Positions 7,887-15,707 of a DNA stretch of 26,800 bases are shown here, one piece after another. The stretch covers positions 1 through 26,800 of the forward strand of contig JANLHE010000541.1 in NCBI GenBank assembly GCA_024653875.1. The letters run 5' to 3'. Positions within the stretch are counted from its first letter, which is position 1, and each line of letters starts with the position of its first letter. A model generated the notes under the pieces. It was given only the letters and a program-made list of their open reading frames with translations. It searched no databases and was not told the DNA's origin. The position numbers were made by a program, and so were the translations under genes. This DNA is from Acidobacteriota bacterium. Its GTDB lineage: Bacteria; Acidobacteriota; Vicinamibacteria; Vicinamibacterales; SCN-69-37.

Positions 7887-9274
7887 CCCGCACGGCGCGC
7901 GCGGCCGCCGGCGTGATCGTGCTGCTGTCCTTCGCGGCCGTGAACCCGTACGTGCGAGGCGACGGCAACGGGTACTACGCCTGGCTGGTCTCGCCCGTGA
8001 TCGACGCGGACGTGGACTTCACCAACCAGTTTCGCCGGGGCGATCCGCTGTTCCAGACGTTGATCTTCGAGTCCGACGGACGGGTGCGCGACGAGGCGCG
8101 CACACGCACGGGGCGGGTCGGCAACCAGTGGAGCGTGGGGCCGGCCGTGTTCTGGGCGCCGTGGTTTCTCGCGGCGCATGCCGGCGTGATCGCCGCGCGG
8201 CTGGCGGGGGCGACGGTGCCGGCTGACGGATACAGCTGGCCGTACCTGTGGGCGGTGTCGGCCGGCACGGCGGCGTACGGCTGGATCGCGCTGTGGATCG
8301 CCGCCGGCGCCGCGGGCCGCCTTGGCCTCGCGCGCGGCGTGCGGCCCGCCGTGATCGGCATCGCACTCGCCTCGTCGTTGCCCGTGTATCAGTTCTTCCT
8401 GCCATTCCATGTGCACGCGGTGTCTGCCTGCGCGGTGGCGGCGTATCTCGGGTTCTGGATCGCCAGGCGCCCGCGGTTGACCGCGCGCGACTGGTGGTGG
8501 TGGGGCGCGCTGGCCGGGCTGATGGTGCAGGTCTATCAACTGAACGGCGTGCTGCTGATCGTGGCCCTGTGGCAAGGCGCGCTGTCGCTGCGGTCGGAGG
8601 GCGTGCCTGCCGGCCTCCGCCACGCCGTGCGCTTCGCGGCGGCGGGCGTGGTGGTCTGCCTGCCGCAGATCGTGGGCAAGACGCTGGTGTACGGGTCGCC
8701 GCTCATCACCGGGTATCAGGACGAATTCGTGTGGACCGCGCCCCGGCTGTGGGACACCGCCTGGTCGGCCAACCACGGCGTGATGCTCTGGACGCCGGTG
8801 GTGGCGATGGCCGTGGCAGGATTGGCCTTGCTGATCCGATCCCGGCGCGACCTGGCGGTGCTGGCGGTCGCGGTGGTGGCGTTTTACGTGGTGGTGGCCA
8901 GCTACCAGAACTGGCACGGGCAGTCGTCGTTCGGGAACCGGTTCTTTGTCTCGCTGACCTGTGTGTTCGTGATTGGCCTGGCGGCGCTCGCCGACGCCGC
9001 GGCGCGCATCAGCCGCGGACGCCGGCGGATGGTCGCCGCGCTGCTGATGCTGTTGGTGTGGTGGAATGTCGGCCTGGCCTTTCAGTGGGGCACGAACATC
9101 ATTCCCAATCGCGGGCCGGTGCGCTTCTCGGACGTGGCGTGGAATCAGGTGACCGTGGTTCCGGCACGCCTGGCCGGCTTTGTCGCGCGGTATCTCAGTC
9201 AGCGCCAGGCGGTGATCCACGAAATCGAGCAGAGCGACCGTGACGAGCGGCGCCTTTACAACGTGATTCGATAA
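7883..9274 (+). CDS. GT-C-like polytopic membrane protein of unknown specificity
   Basis: This 463-residue protein has about ten hydrophobic helices. After the first helix comes an extracytoplasmic loop with Arg-Gly-Asp-Gly-Asn-Gly-Tyr-Tyr and then Asp-Ala-Asp-Val-Asp-Phe. Acidic pairs in the first loop are typical of lipid-phosphate-sugar-dependent GT-C enzymes (GT39/PMT-like). Other loops hold Trp-Ser-Val-Gly-Pro-Ala-Val-Phe-Trp-Ala-Pro-Trp and a late Trp-His-Gly-Gln-Ser-Ser-Phe-Gly-Asn-Arg-Phe. The C-terminal 50 residues are soluble. It could add a side-chain sugar in the periplasm, but no activity can be assigned with confidence. It starts in an ATGA overlap and is followed by a 6-bp gap. 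Confidence 0.7.
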   Translation: MTRTARAAAGVIVLLSFAAVNPYVRGDGNGYYAWLVSPVIDADVDFTNQFRRGDPLFQTLIFESDGRVRDEARTRTGRVGNQWSVGPAVFWAPWFLAAHAGVIAARLAGATVPADGYSWPYLWAVSAGTAAYGWIALWIAAGAAGRLGLARGVRPAVIGIALASSLPVYQFFLPFHVHAVSACAVAAYLGFWIARRPRLTARDWWWWGALAGLMVQVYQLNGVLLIVALWQGALSLRSEGVPAGLRHAVRFAAAGVVVCLPQIVGKTLVYGSPLITGYQDEFVWTAPRLWDTAWSANHGVMLWTPVVAMAVAGLALLIRSRRDLAVLAVAVVAFYVVVASYQNWHGQSSFGNRFFVSLTCVFVIGLAALADAAARISRGRRRMVAALLMLLVWWNVGLAFQWGTNIIPNRGPVRFSDVAWNQVTVVPARLAGFVARYLSQRQAVIHEIEQSDRDERRLYNVIR

Positions 9275-9280
9275 CACGAC

Positions 9281-10564
9281 ATGTCCCCGACCCAGCGCCG
9301 CCTCGTGTCTGTGATCTTTCTCTACGTGTGCATCGAGGGACTCGTGGTCAACGTCATGTACCCGAACACGCTGGCGTACCTGCCGAAGGACGTGTTGCTC
9401 CTGCTGTTGTACGCCGGTATGGCCGCCGGCGGGCGGGCGCGCGGCGGGACGGTGGCGCAGTTGACGCCGCCGTTCATCGGTTTTGCAGCGGTGTGCGCCT
9501 TTTACCTGGCGATTCCCACGCCCGTGTCAATGATGGGCGTGGCGGTCGCCCTGAAGCAGCGGCTGTTTTACGTGCCGCTCGTGTACGTCGGCTACCACTA
9601 CATGCGCGGGGACGCGGATATCGCGAAGCTGCTGCGGCTCATCGCGTGGTCGTCCATCCCGGTCAGCCTCTTTGGCACGTACCTGTTCTTTGCGGGCCCG
9701 GGCGCGCTCACGGCCATCAGCGCCGACTATTCCCACGAGTTCTTCTCAACCTCTGGCGCGGCCGGCATCGCGTTCTGGCGGGTGCCCGGCACGTTCAATT
9801 CGCCCGGGCAGTACGGGGCCTATCTGTACAGCGTGGGCACGCTGTTCGCCGGATTTCTCCTGGTGACCGGTTTGCGCCGCCAGGACCGGCTGCTCCTGCT
9901 TGGCGCGATGGCGTGCCTGCTCCCCGCCTTGCTCACCTCGGGGTCGCGCGCGCCGCTACTGCTGCTCTTCGTGTCGTCGGGTGTCGTGGCCGTGCTCTCC
10001 CGCAAGCTGTCCCGCGCCGGTATCCTGGGCGCGGTGGTGTACTTCATCGTCGTCGGCGCCATCGGGTACTTCGGCGCCGGCGTCGGCGATCGCGTCACCT
10101 CCATCGCCACTCAGGAAAACGTCGATCGATTCACCGGGACCTTTTTCGGCCAGTTGTTCGTGACACAGGCCCTGACCAACCCCGGGGGACTCGGACTGGG
10201 CACCGCGACGGTCGGCGCGCGGCACTTCACGCCGCCCGGGACGGTCAGGCTGGTGGAGAGCTATTTCGGCCTTCTTGCCACCGAGATGGGGCTGTTGGGG
10301 CTGGGGGCGTTCATGGTCCTGGCGGTCATGGTTGTCGTCCTGCTGGTGCGCGGACGCAAGTGGATGCGGCAGGCGCCGGGCCTGCCGATCTGGAACGCGC
10401 TGTTTGTGCAATCGATGTTGACGCTGTTCCTGATGCCCAACAGCACGGGCGTGGACACCATCCCGATCAACCTGTACTTCTGGTTCTTTGTCGGGCTCGC
10501 GATCAAGATGGTGGACCTGGAGCGGCTGCGGCTTTCCGCGCAGGGAGGGCCGGGTGCCGGCTGA
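9281..10564 (+). CDS. O-antigen polymerase/ligase-like membrane protein (Wzy candidate)
   Basis: This 427-residue protein has about 11-12 transmembrane segments. Its large periplasmic stretch includes Arg-Val-Pro-Gly-Thr-Phe-Asn-Ser-Pro-Gly-Gln-Tyr, followed by a Thr-Ser-Gly-Ser-Arg-Ala-Pro helix, and later Glu-Ser-Tyr-Phe-Gly-Leu-Leu-Ala-Thr-Glu-Met-Gly. These are the usual landmarks of exopolysaccharide polymerases of the O-antigen ligase superfamily. Being in the operon with Wzx, the initiating transferase and Wza, it is the better candidate for the repeat-unit polymerase; the second such protein is at 22064-23449. No good ribosome site precedes the ATG. Its 3' end overlaps the next gene by 11 bp. 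Confidence 0.82.
   Translation: MSPTQRRLVSVIFLYVCIEGLVVNVMYPNTLAYLPKDVLLLLLYAGMAAGGRARGGTVAQLTPPFIGFAAVCAFYLAIPTPVSMMGVAVALKQRLFYVPLVYVGYHYMRGDADIAKLLRLIAWSSIPVSLFGTYLFFAGPGALTAISADYSHEFFSTSGAAGIAFWRVPGTFNSPGQYGAYLYSVGTLFAGFLLVTGLRRQDRLLLLGAMACLLPALLTSGSRAPLLLLFVSSGVVAVLSRKLSRAGILGAVVYFIVVGAIGYFGAGVGDRVTSIATQENVDRFTGTFFGQLFVTQALTNPGGLGLGTATVGARHFTPPGTVRLVESYFGLLATEMGLLGLGAFMVLAVMVVVLLVRGRKWMRQAPGLPIWNALFVQSMLTLFLMPNSTGVDTIPINLYFWFFVGLAIKMVDLERLRLSAQGGPGAG
10542..10549 (+). promoter_or_regulatory. Strong ribosome binding site inside the preceding gene
   Basis: AGGGAGGG lies 4 nt before GTG 10554, within the last codons of the polymerase gene. It decides the start of the next glycosyltransferase in favour of GTG 10554 rather than the in-frame GTG at 10569. 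Confidence 0.6.
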
Positions 10565-11660
10565 CCGCGTGTTGCACGTCTGCATGGCCCCCGATCGGGG
10601 CGGCGCAGAAGCGGTGATAGAGACGATCGCCGCGGGGCTGGATCGCGCGCGGTATGTGCCGGTGCTGGCAGTCCCGCGCGGCAGCGCGCTGGCCGCGCCG
10701 TGGCGCGCGGCAGGGTGGACCGTGGTTGAGACGGCCGCGCCGCCGCGCCTGCGGGATGTCCGTGCCGGATGGACGCTCGTCCGCGAGTTGGAGCAACTCA
10801 TCGGCGCGCAGGCGGTGCACGTGGTGCACACCCACGGCACGGCCGCGCAGATTTACGGCGGACGGGCGGCGGCCCGGGCTCGATGCCCGGTGGTCTGGCA
10901 GACCCACGACACGTTTCACGCGCGGTGGACCTGGGAGGGGCTGTTGCACCGGATCGCGGCGGCCCAGCGGCACGATGTCGTGGTCGCGATCTCGCGCGCC
11001 GTGGCGGACACCCTGCGGGGCCGTGTCGCGGGGACACAGGTGGACGTGATTCCCAATGGCGTCTGCCCTGACCGCGTGACGCCGGTGGCGCGGTCCCCGT
11101 CGGGGCCGCTGGTGGTGTGGTGCGGACGCCTGCAGCGCTGGAAGGGCGCCCACGTGTTTCTGGACGTGGCTGCCCGGGTCAGGCACGCGCATCCGGCGGC
11201 ACGATTCGCCGTGGTCGGCGGAACCCTGTTCGGGTTGGAGCCGGACTACCCCGACGCGTTGCGCCGGCAGGCGGACCGGCTGCAGCTCGGAGGCGCCGTG
11301 GAGTGGGTGGGCCACGTGCCGGACGCGAGGCCGTGGCTGGCCGCCGCCGACGTCTTCGTGCACTCGTCCATCGCGCCCGAACCGTTTGGACTGGTCGTGG
11401 CCGAGGCGATGATGCAGGAGCGTCCGATCGTGGCGTTCCGGCATGGCGGCCCCGCCGAGATCGTGGCCGACGGTGAGACCGGGGTGCTGGTGCCACCCGG
11501 CGATGCCGGCGCGATGAGCCAGGCCGTCAGCGCGCTGCTGGCTGAACCGGGGCGCGCCGCCCGCCTGGGCCAGGCCGGGCGCGCGCGGGCGCTGGCCCGC
11601 TACTGCGCGGCCGGCATGGTGCGCCGCATCGAATCCGCATACGATCGCGCACGCGCATGA
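10554..11660 (+). CDS. GT4-family glycosyltransferase
   Basis: This 368-residue GT-B enzyme begins at GTG 10554. Its N-terminal domain shows the strand Val-Leu-His-Val-Cys-Met-Ala followed by Gly-Gly-Ala-Glu. The donor domain has Cys-Gly-Arg-Leu-Gln-Arg-Trp-Lys-Gly (nucleotide-sugar side), the E-X7-E motif with Glu276 and Glu284, and His-Gly-Gly-Pro-Ala-Glu-Ile. It is clearly similar to the enzyme at 14511-15707 in this half (Trp-Lys-Gly, Val-Phe-Leu-Asp, Val-Val-Gly-Gly, Pro-Glu-Pro-Phe-Gly-Leu-Val-Val), so the two are probable paralogues. It lies between the polymerase and the acyltransferase, with an ATGA overlap downstream. Donor and acceptor are unknown. Confidence 0.88.
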   Translation: MPADRVLHVCMAPDRGGAEAVIETIAAGLDRARYVPVLAVPRGSALAAPWRAAGWTVVETAAPPRLRDVRAGWTLVRELEQLIGAQAVHVVHTHGTAAQIYGGRAAARARCPVVWQTHDTFHARWTWEGLLHRIAAAQRHDVVVAISRAVADTLRGRVAGTQVDVIPNGVCPDRVTPVARSPSGPLVVWCGRLQRWKGAHVFLDVAARVRHAHPAARFAVVGGTLFGLEPDYPDALRRQADRLQLGGAVEWVGHVPDARPWLAAADVFVHSSIAPEPFGLVVAEAMMQERPIVAFRHGGPAEIVADGETGVLVPPGDAGAMSQAVSALLAEPGRAARLGQAGRARALARYCAAGMVRRIESAYDRARA

Positions 11661-12382
11661 GTCTCAAGTACCGCCTGTATATGCTCGCCGTCGGTCGCCC
11701 GGTGGATCCGGTTGCGCCGGGCCGCCCGGCACTCAGCCCGTCGGTGGACGTGTCGTGGGGCGAACTGCTCGCGTACCTGTGGGCGAGGGGCGGCGCGGCG
11801 CGCCTGAGGGGCCTCTGGAAGGGTTGGCGCCTCGCGGCGTGCGGCGGCCGCCTGTTTGTGGGACCGCGCACCCGGATTCTGTTTCCCCGGCGGCTGGCCG
11901 TGGGACGCAACTGCTTCCTGGGCGGCGACAGCTACATCAACGCGCTGGCCGCCAACGGCATCCGGTTGGGCGACGACGTGCGTGTCCGCGAACGCGCGTG
12001 GATCCAGGCGACCAGTTCGCTCACCCGTCCAGGCGTCGGGCTGGTGATTGGATCGGGCACCTATATCGGCCCGGGATGCCTGCTGGGCGCGGGCGGCGGC
12101 ATCACCATCGGCGCCCGCGTCACGTTTGGCGCCGGCGTGCAGCTGCTTGCCGAGGATCACGAATTCCGCGACGCCGCCAGGCTCATTCAGGACCAGGGCG
12201 TCACGCGGGCCGGCATCACGGTGGAAGACGATGTGTGGGTGGGCAATCAGGTCATCGTGCTGGACGGCGTGCATATCGGCCGCGGCGCGGTGATTGGCGC
12301 CGGCGCCGTCGTGACGAAGGACGTGCCGTCGATGGCGATCGCCGTGGGCAATCCCGCCAGGGTCTCGGGGCACCGCGCATGA
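11657..12382 (+). CDS. Left-handed beta-helix (hexapeptide repeat) acyltransferase, WbbJ-like
   Basis: This 241-residue protein is a probable acetyl- or acyl-CoA-dependent O-acyltransferase acting on a sugar of the glycan. Residues 1-60 are a short N-terminal region, partly basic and helical. From about residue 66 on, hexapeptide repeats of the type Ile/Val-Gly-X-X-X-X build the beta-helix. An external loop holds Glu-Asp-His-Glu-Phe with His168, the likely catalytic base of this family. The end carries the hallmark Gly-Ala-Val-Val-Thr-Lys-Asp-Val-Pro and Gly-Asn-Pro-Ala-Arg. It has ATGA overlaps on both sides, so it is tightly coupled to the flanking glycosyltransferases, which fits acetylation of a nascent unit. 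The acyl group itself cannot be deduced. Confidence 0.85.
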   Translation: MSLKYRLYMLAVGRPVDPVAPGRPALSPSVDVSWGELLAYLWARGGAARLRGLWKGWRLAACGGRLFVGPRTRILFPRRLAVGRNCFLGGDSYINALAANGIRLGDDVRVRERAWIQATSSLTRPGVGLVIGSGTYIGPGCLLGAGGGITIGARVTFGAGVQLLAEDHEFRDAARLIQDQGVTRAGITVEDDVWVGNQVIVLDGVHIGRGAVIGAGAVVTKDVPSMAIAVGNPARVSGHRA

Positions 12383-13449
12383 AGATCGTCGTCTTTCGCG
12401 CGTTTCGGGATCCGTATCGCACCAGCATGAAGCTGTATGCGGACGCCATCGAGCGGCGGGTCAGCCCCTGGCTGGCGCCGGGCGAGACGCTGGTGGCGGA
12501 GGAGTTGCCCTCGCCGCGATTGGGCGGCGGCTGGCGGCGGTACTGGGATCAGTACGTCCGGTATCAGCGGTATGCCCGCGCCCATGGCGGCGACGTGAAC
12601 CACATTGTCGATCACGGCTACGGCCATCTGCTGAACAGCCTGCCGCCCGGGCGGACCATCGTCACGTTTCATGATCCGGTCGTGGTGCAGGGCCCCGGCG
12701 TCAACTGGCGCACCCGCCGGGCATTCGACTACAGCATGCGGGCCACGCGCCGCGCGGCCGCGATCGTCTGCCTGAGCGAGGCATCGAAGCGTGACGTGCG
12801 GGCGTTGATCGACGTGCCGCAGGACCGCGTGCACGTGATTCCCATGGGTATTGACGAGGCGTTCAGGCCGTCGCCGGATCGGCAGGCCGTCCGGCGCCGC
12901 CTGGGACTTTCCGGCGACGTGGTGCTGATGGTGGGCCACACGCAGGGGTACATGAACGTCGAGCGGATGATCCGCGCATTTGGGCAACTCGTGTCCCACC
13001 ACGGCAGCCAGGCGACGCTGGTGAAGGTGGGACTGCCGTTCACCCCGGAGCAGACGCGCCTCATCGCCGAACTCGAATTGGCTGATCGCGTGCGCATGGT
13101 GGGACGCGTGCCGTTCGTGGACCTGCCGTCGTACTACCATGCGGCCGATGTGCTGCTCTACGCCCCGTTGCTGGCGGGCTTCGGCCTGCCGCCCCTCGAG
13201 GCGATGGCCTGCGGCACGCCCGTCGTGGCGTCCCGGCGCGGGGCGATTCCCGAAGTGGTGGGCGACGGCGGCATCCTGGTGGATGCCGATGACGAGGCCG
13301 CGATGGCCGATGCGATGGCGGAGATGCTGACGCAGCCGAAGCGCCGCCGGCGGCTGGTGGAGCGCGGTTTCGAACGGGCGGCGCGGTTCGAGTGGACGCA
13401 GGCGTCGCGCGCCCTCCTCGAGTTGTACCGGACTGTGGCGCGTGGCTGA
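12379..13449 (+). CDS. GT4-like glycosyltransferase with altered E-X7-E motif
   Basis: This 356-residue GT-B enzyme starts at the ATG of an ATGA overlap. The open frame runs far upstream through the acyltransferase, but that part is shadow. The domains are typical: Thr-Phe-His-Asp strand, Cys-Leu-Ser-Glu-Ala-Ser-Lys, His-Val-Ile-Pro-Met-Gly-Ile-Asp, Met-Val-Gly-His-Thr, and a C-terminal Gly-Phe-Gly-Leu-Pro-Pro-Leu-Glu-Ala-Met-Ala-Cys-Gly-Thr-Pro-Val. The first Glu of the E-X7-E pair is replaced by Ala266 while Glu274 is kept; the first position is usually Glu in this Gly-Phe-Gly-Leu-Pro type. The overall style is that of mannosyltransferase-like GT4 proteins, but specificity is not assignable. 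Its 3' end overlaps the next gene by 8 bp. Confidence 0.86.
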   Translation: MKIVVFRAFRDPYRTSMKLYADAIERRVSPWLAPGETLVAEELPSPRLGGGWRRYWDQYVRYQRYARAHGGDVNHIVDHGYGHLLNSLPPGRTIVTFHDPVVVQGPGVNWRTRRAFDYSMRATRRAAAIVCLSEASKRDVRALIDVPQDRVHVIPMGIDEAFRPSPDRQAVRRRLGLSGDVVLMVGHTQGYMNVERMIRAFGQLVSHHGSQATLVKVGLPFTPEQTRLIAELELADRVRMVGRVPFVDLPSYYHAADVLLYAPLLAGFGLPPLEAMACGTPVVASRRGAIPEVVGDGGILVDADDEAAMADAMAEMLTQPKRRRRLVERGFERAARFEWTQASRALLELYRTVARG

Positions 13450-14518
13450 TGTCGCGCTGATTCAGAGATTCCTGCCGAGCCGGTCCCGCGGCGGGGTGGG
13501 CGTGTTCACCGACGGCCTGGCGCGCGCGTTGGTGCGCCGGGGCCATCGCGTCACCGTCGCCAGCCAGGATCCGGCGCCCGCGGACGCGCCGTACCGCGTG
13601 ATGCCCGTGCGGATGCCTGCGTCCGGCCTGGCCGCGTGGCTCTCACCGCTCACGTTTCCCTTCGCGCTCCGCCGGTGCGATTTTTCCGCCTTCGATGTGA
13701 TCCACGCGCAGGGCGACGAGCAGTGGATCACGCGACGCGGACGGCCGCCGGTGGTGCGCACGATGCACGGCACCGCGCTGGCGGAAGCCTGGTTCAACGG
13801 GATCAAGGCCGCATCACCCAGGCGGCTGCTGCTGCACGTGGCCTTCTACCTGTCCGAGGTGATTGCCGCCTGGCGCGCCGACGTGGTCGCGGGCGTGTCG
13901 CGCCATACGCTGCGGTTTTATCCGGGGCGTCACGTGGTGATTCCGAACGGGATTGACGTGCGCGCCCTGGCGCCGGACGGCACGCCGAAATCCGCGCACC
14001 CCACGGTGCTGTTCATCGGGGAGGCCGCGTCGCGCAAGCGCGGCGCCCTCCTGATGCGGGTGATGGAGGACGAAGTCCGGCGCCAGGTGCCGGACGCCGA
14101 GTTGTGGGTGGTCGGCCCGGGCGTCGTCAGCGCGCCAGGCCGCGTCGCGTGGGGGACGGTGGATGACACGACGCTGCGGCGACTGCTCAGGCAGGCGTGG
14201 GTGATGTGTCTTCCCAGTGCGTATGAAGGATTCGGGCGGCCGTACGTGGAGGCGATGGCTGCCGGCACGCTGGTGGTGGCGACGCCCAATCCGGGCGCGC
14301 GCGAGGTGCTGGACGGGGGCCGGTATGGCGTGCTGACCGGCGAAGCCGCGCTGGGCGCGACGCTGGTACGGGTGCTGCGATCGCCGGAGACCCGCGCCGA
14401 ATTCGAAACCCGCGCGCTCGAGTACGTCGGCCGCTTCGACTGGGATGTGGTGGCGGCGGCCTACGAGCGCGTTTACGCGGAGGTGATGGCGGCCCGCGCC
14501 TCACGCCACCGTGTTTAG
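13442..14518 (+). CDS. GT4-family glycosyltransferase
   Basis: This 358-residue GT-B enzyme begins at GTG 13442, overlapping the previous gene by 8 bp. The N-terminal domain shows Arg-Gly-Gly-Val-Gly-Val-Phe-Thr-Asp-Gly-Leu, a His-Ala-Gln-Gly-Asp-Glu-Gln segment and Arg-Thr-Met-His-Gly-Thr-Ala. The donor domain has Phe-Ile-Gly-Glu-Ala-Ala-Ser-Arg-Lys-Arg-Gly and a canonical E-X7-E (Glu262, Glu270, in Tyr-Glu-Gly-Phe-Gly-Arg-Pro). It should add one sugar of the repeat unit; which one is not readable. It ends in TAG and overlaps the next GTG start by 8 bp. Confidence 0.87.
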   Translation: MADVALIQRFLPSRSRGGVGVFTDGLARALVRRGHRVTVASQDPAPADAPYRVMPVRMPASGLAAWLSPLTFPFALRRCDFSAFDVIHAQGDEQWITRRGRPPVVRTMHGTALAEAWFNGIKAASPRRLLLHVAFYLSEVIAAWRADVVAGVSRHTLRFYPGRHVVIPNGIDVRALAPDGTPKSAHPTVLFIGEAASRKRGALLMRVMEDEVRRQVPDAELWVVGPGVVSAPGRVAWGTVDDTTLRRLLRQAWVMCLPSAYEGFGRPYVEAMAAGTLVVATPNPGAREVLDGGRYGVLTGEAALGATLVRVLRSPETRAEFETRALEYVGRFDWDVVAAAYERVYAEVMAARASRHRV

Positions 14519-15707
14519 GATCCTGTACCTGCACACCACCTCCGAGGTCGGCGGATCGGATGTGTCGCTGGTGCGCCTGGTCGAGGGGCTGGACCCGGCG
14601 CGGTATCAGGCCGTCGTGGTGCTGCCGTCCGAGGGGCCGCTGGTGCCGAGACTCCGCGACGCCGGCGCGGTGGTGCACGTCATGCCGGCGTTGTTGAAAC
14701 TGACGTCACGGAAGGGCTGGTGGTACCTGCTGCGGTTCGCCCTCAACGCGCCGCGCGCGGTGCGCGCCCTGTCGGCGCTGATGCAACGGGAACACATCGA
14801 TCTGGTGCACACGAACACCATTCACAATCTGTACGGCGGTCCGGCTGCGCGCCTCGCCGGCGTGCCGCACGTCTGGCACATCCGCGAGATCGTGTGGCAG
14901 TACGGCGCGCTGCGCGCGCTTGAATTGTTCATGGTCCGCCGCCTGTCGACGCGCATCATCGTGACCTCCGAGGCGGTGGCGGCCATGTTCGGCGCGCGGG
15001 GGGCGCGACCGGCGTCGCTGGTCCTTGTGCCCAACGGCATCGAAGTGGAGCGGTTTCATCCGGCCGCGTCCGGGGCGCCACGTCCGGTGCGCGCGGCGCT
15101 GGGCGTGGCCGACGATCAGCCGCTGGTGGGAATCGTGTGCCGGCTCGATGTGTGGAAGGGCGTGGACGTGTTCCTCGACGCGGCGGCGCGCATCGCGGCC
15201 GCGCGGCCGGACGTCCGGTTTGTCGTGGTCGGCGGGGCGATTACCGGCCTGGAGGCCTACGCGCGGACGCTCGAGACGCGCGCGCAGGCGTTGGGGCTGG
15301 CCGATCGCGTGCGGTTCACCGGGTGGACGTATGGCCCGGCGGCGATGCCCGAGGTGCACCGCGCGCTGGACGTGCTGGTCCTGGCGTCCAGCCAACCCGA
15401 GCCGTTCGGCCTGGTCGTCGTGGAGGCGATGGCGACAGGCGTCCCGGTCGTGGCCACCGCGCACGGAGGGCCCGCAGAGATCGTGCTGGACGGCGTGACC
15501 GGACGATTGGTGCCGCCACGCGACCCGGATGCGCTCGCCGCGGCGGTGCGCGCGCTGGTGGATGATCCGGCCGCGGCCGCGCGCATGGGGGCGGCGGGCC
15601 GGGCCCGTGCGTGCGCCGTGTATCCAGCCGGGCAATATCTGGCCGGCGTGCAGGCGGTGTACGCCGACGTGCTCGGGCAGTCCGCCCCGGCGGGGGACCG
15701 CGGCTGA
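14511..15707 (+). CDS. GT4-family glycosyltransferase
   Basis: This 398-residue GT-B enzyme begins at GTG 14511 within an 8-bp overlap. Landmarks are Leu-His-Thr-Thr-Ser-Glu-Val-Gly-Gly-Ser-Asp at the N-terminus, His-Thr-Asn-Thr (cytosolic acceptor domain), His-Ile-Arg-Glu, Val-Pro-Asn-Gly-Ile-Glu, Arg-Leu-Asp-Val-Trp-Lys-Gly, and the E-X7-E motif with Glu297 and Glu305. The donor half resembles the enzyme at 10554-11660 closely enough to suggest an old duplication within the locus. The TGA at 15705-15707 shares its last base with the ATG of the amidotransferase gene. Confidence 0.88.
   Translation: MFRILYLHTTSEVGGSDVSLVRLVEGLDPARYQAVVVLPSEGPLVPRLRDAGAVVHVMPALLKLTSRKGWWYLLRFALNAPRAVRALSALMQREHIDLVHTNTIHNLYGGPAARLAGVPHVWHIREIVWQYGALRALELFMVRRLSTRIIVTSEAVAAMFGARGARPASLVLVPNGIEVERFHPAASGAPRPVRAALGVADDQPLVGIVCRLDVWKGVDVFLDAAARIAAARPDVRFVVVGGAITGLEAYARTLETRAQALGLADRVRFTGWTYGPAAMPEVHRALDVLVLASSQPEPFGLVVVEAMATGVPVVATAHGGPAEIVLDGVTGRLVPPRDPDALAAAVRALVDDPAAAARMGAAGRARACAVYPAGQYLAGVQAVYADVLGQSAPAGDRG

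Noticed and set aside
7883..9274. Exosortase identity for the polytopic membrane protein
   Set aside because: No Cys/Arg/His exosortase catalytic pattern was seen, and no PEP-CTERM-type protein is present in the window.
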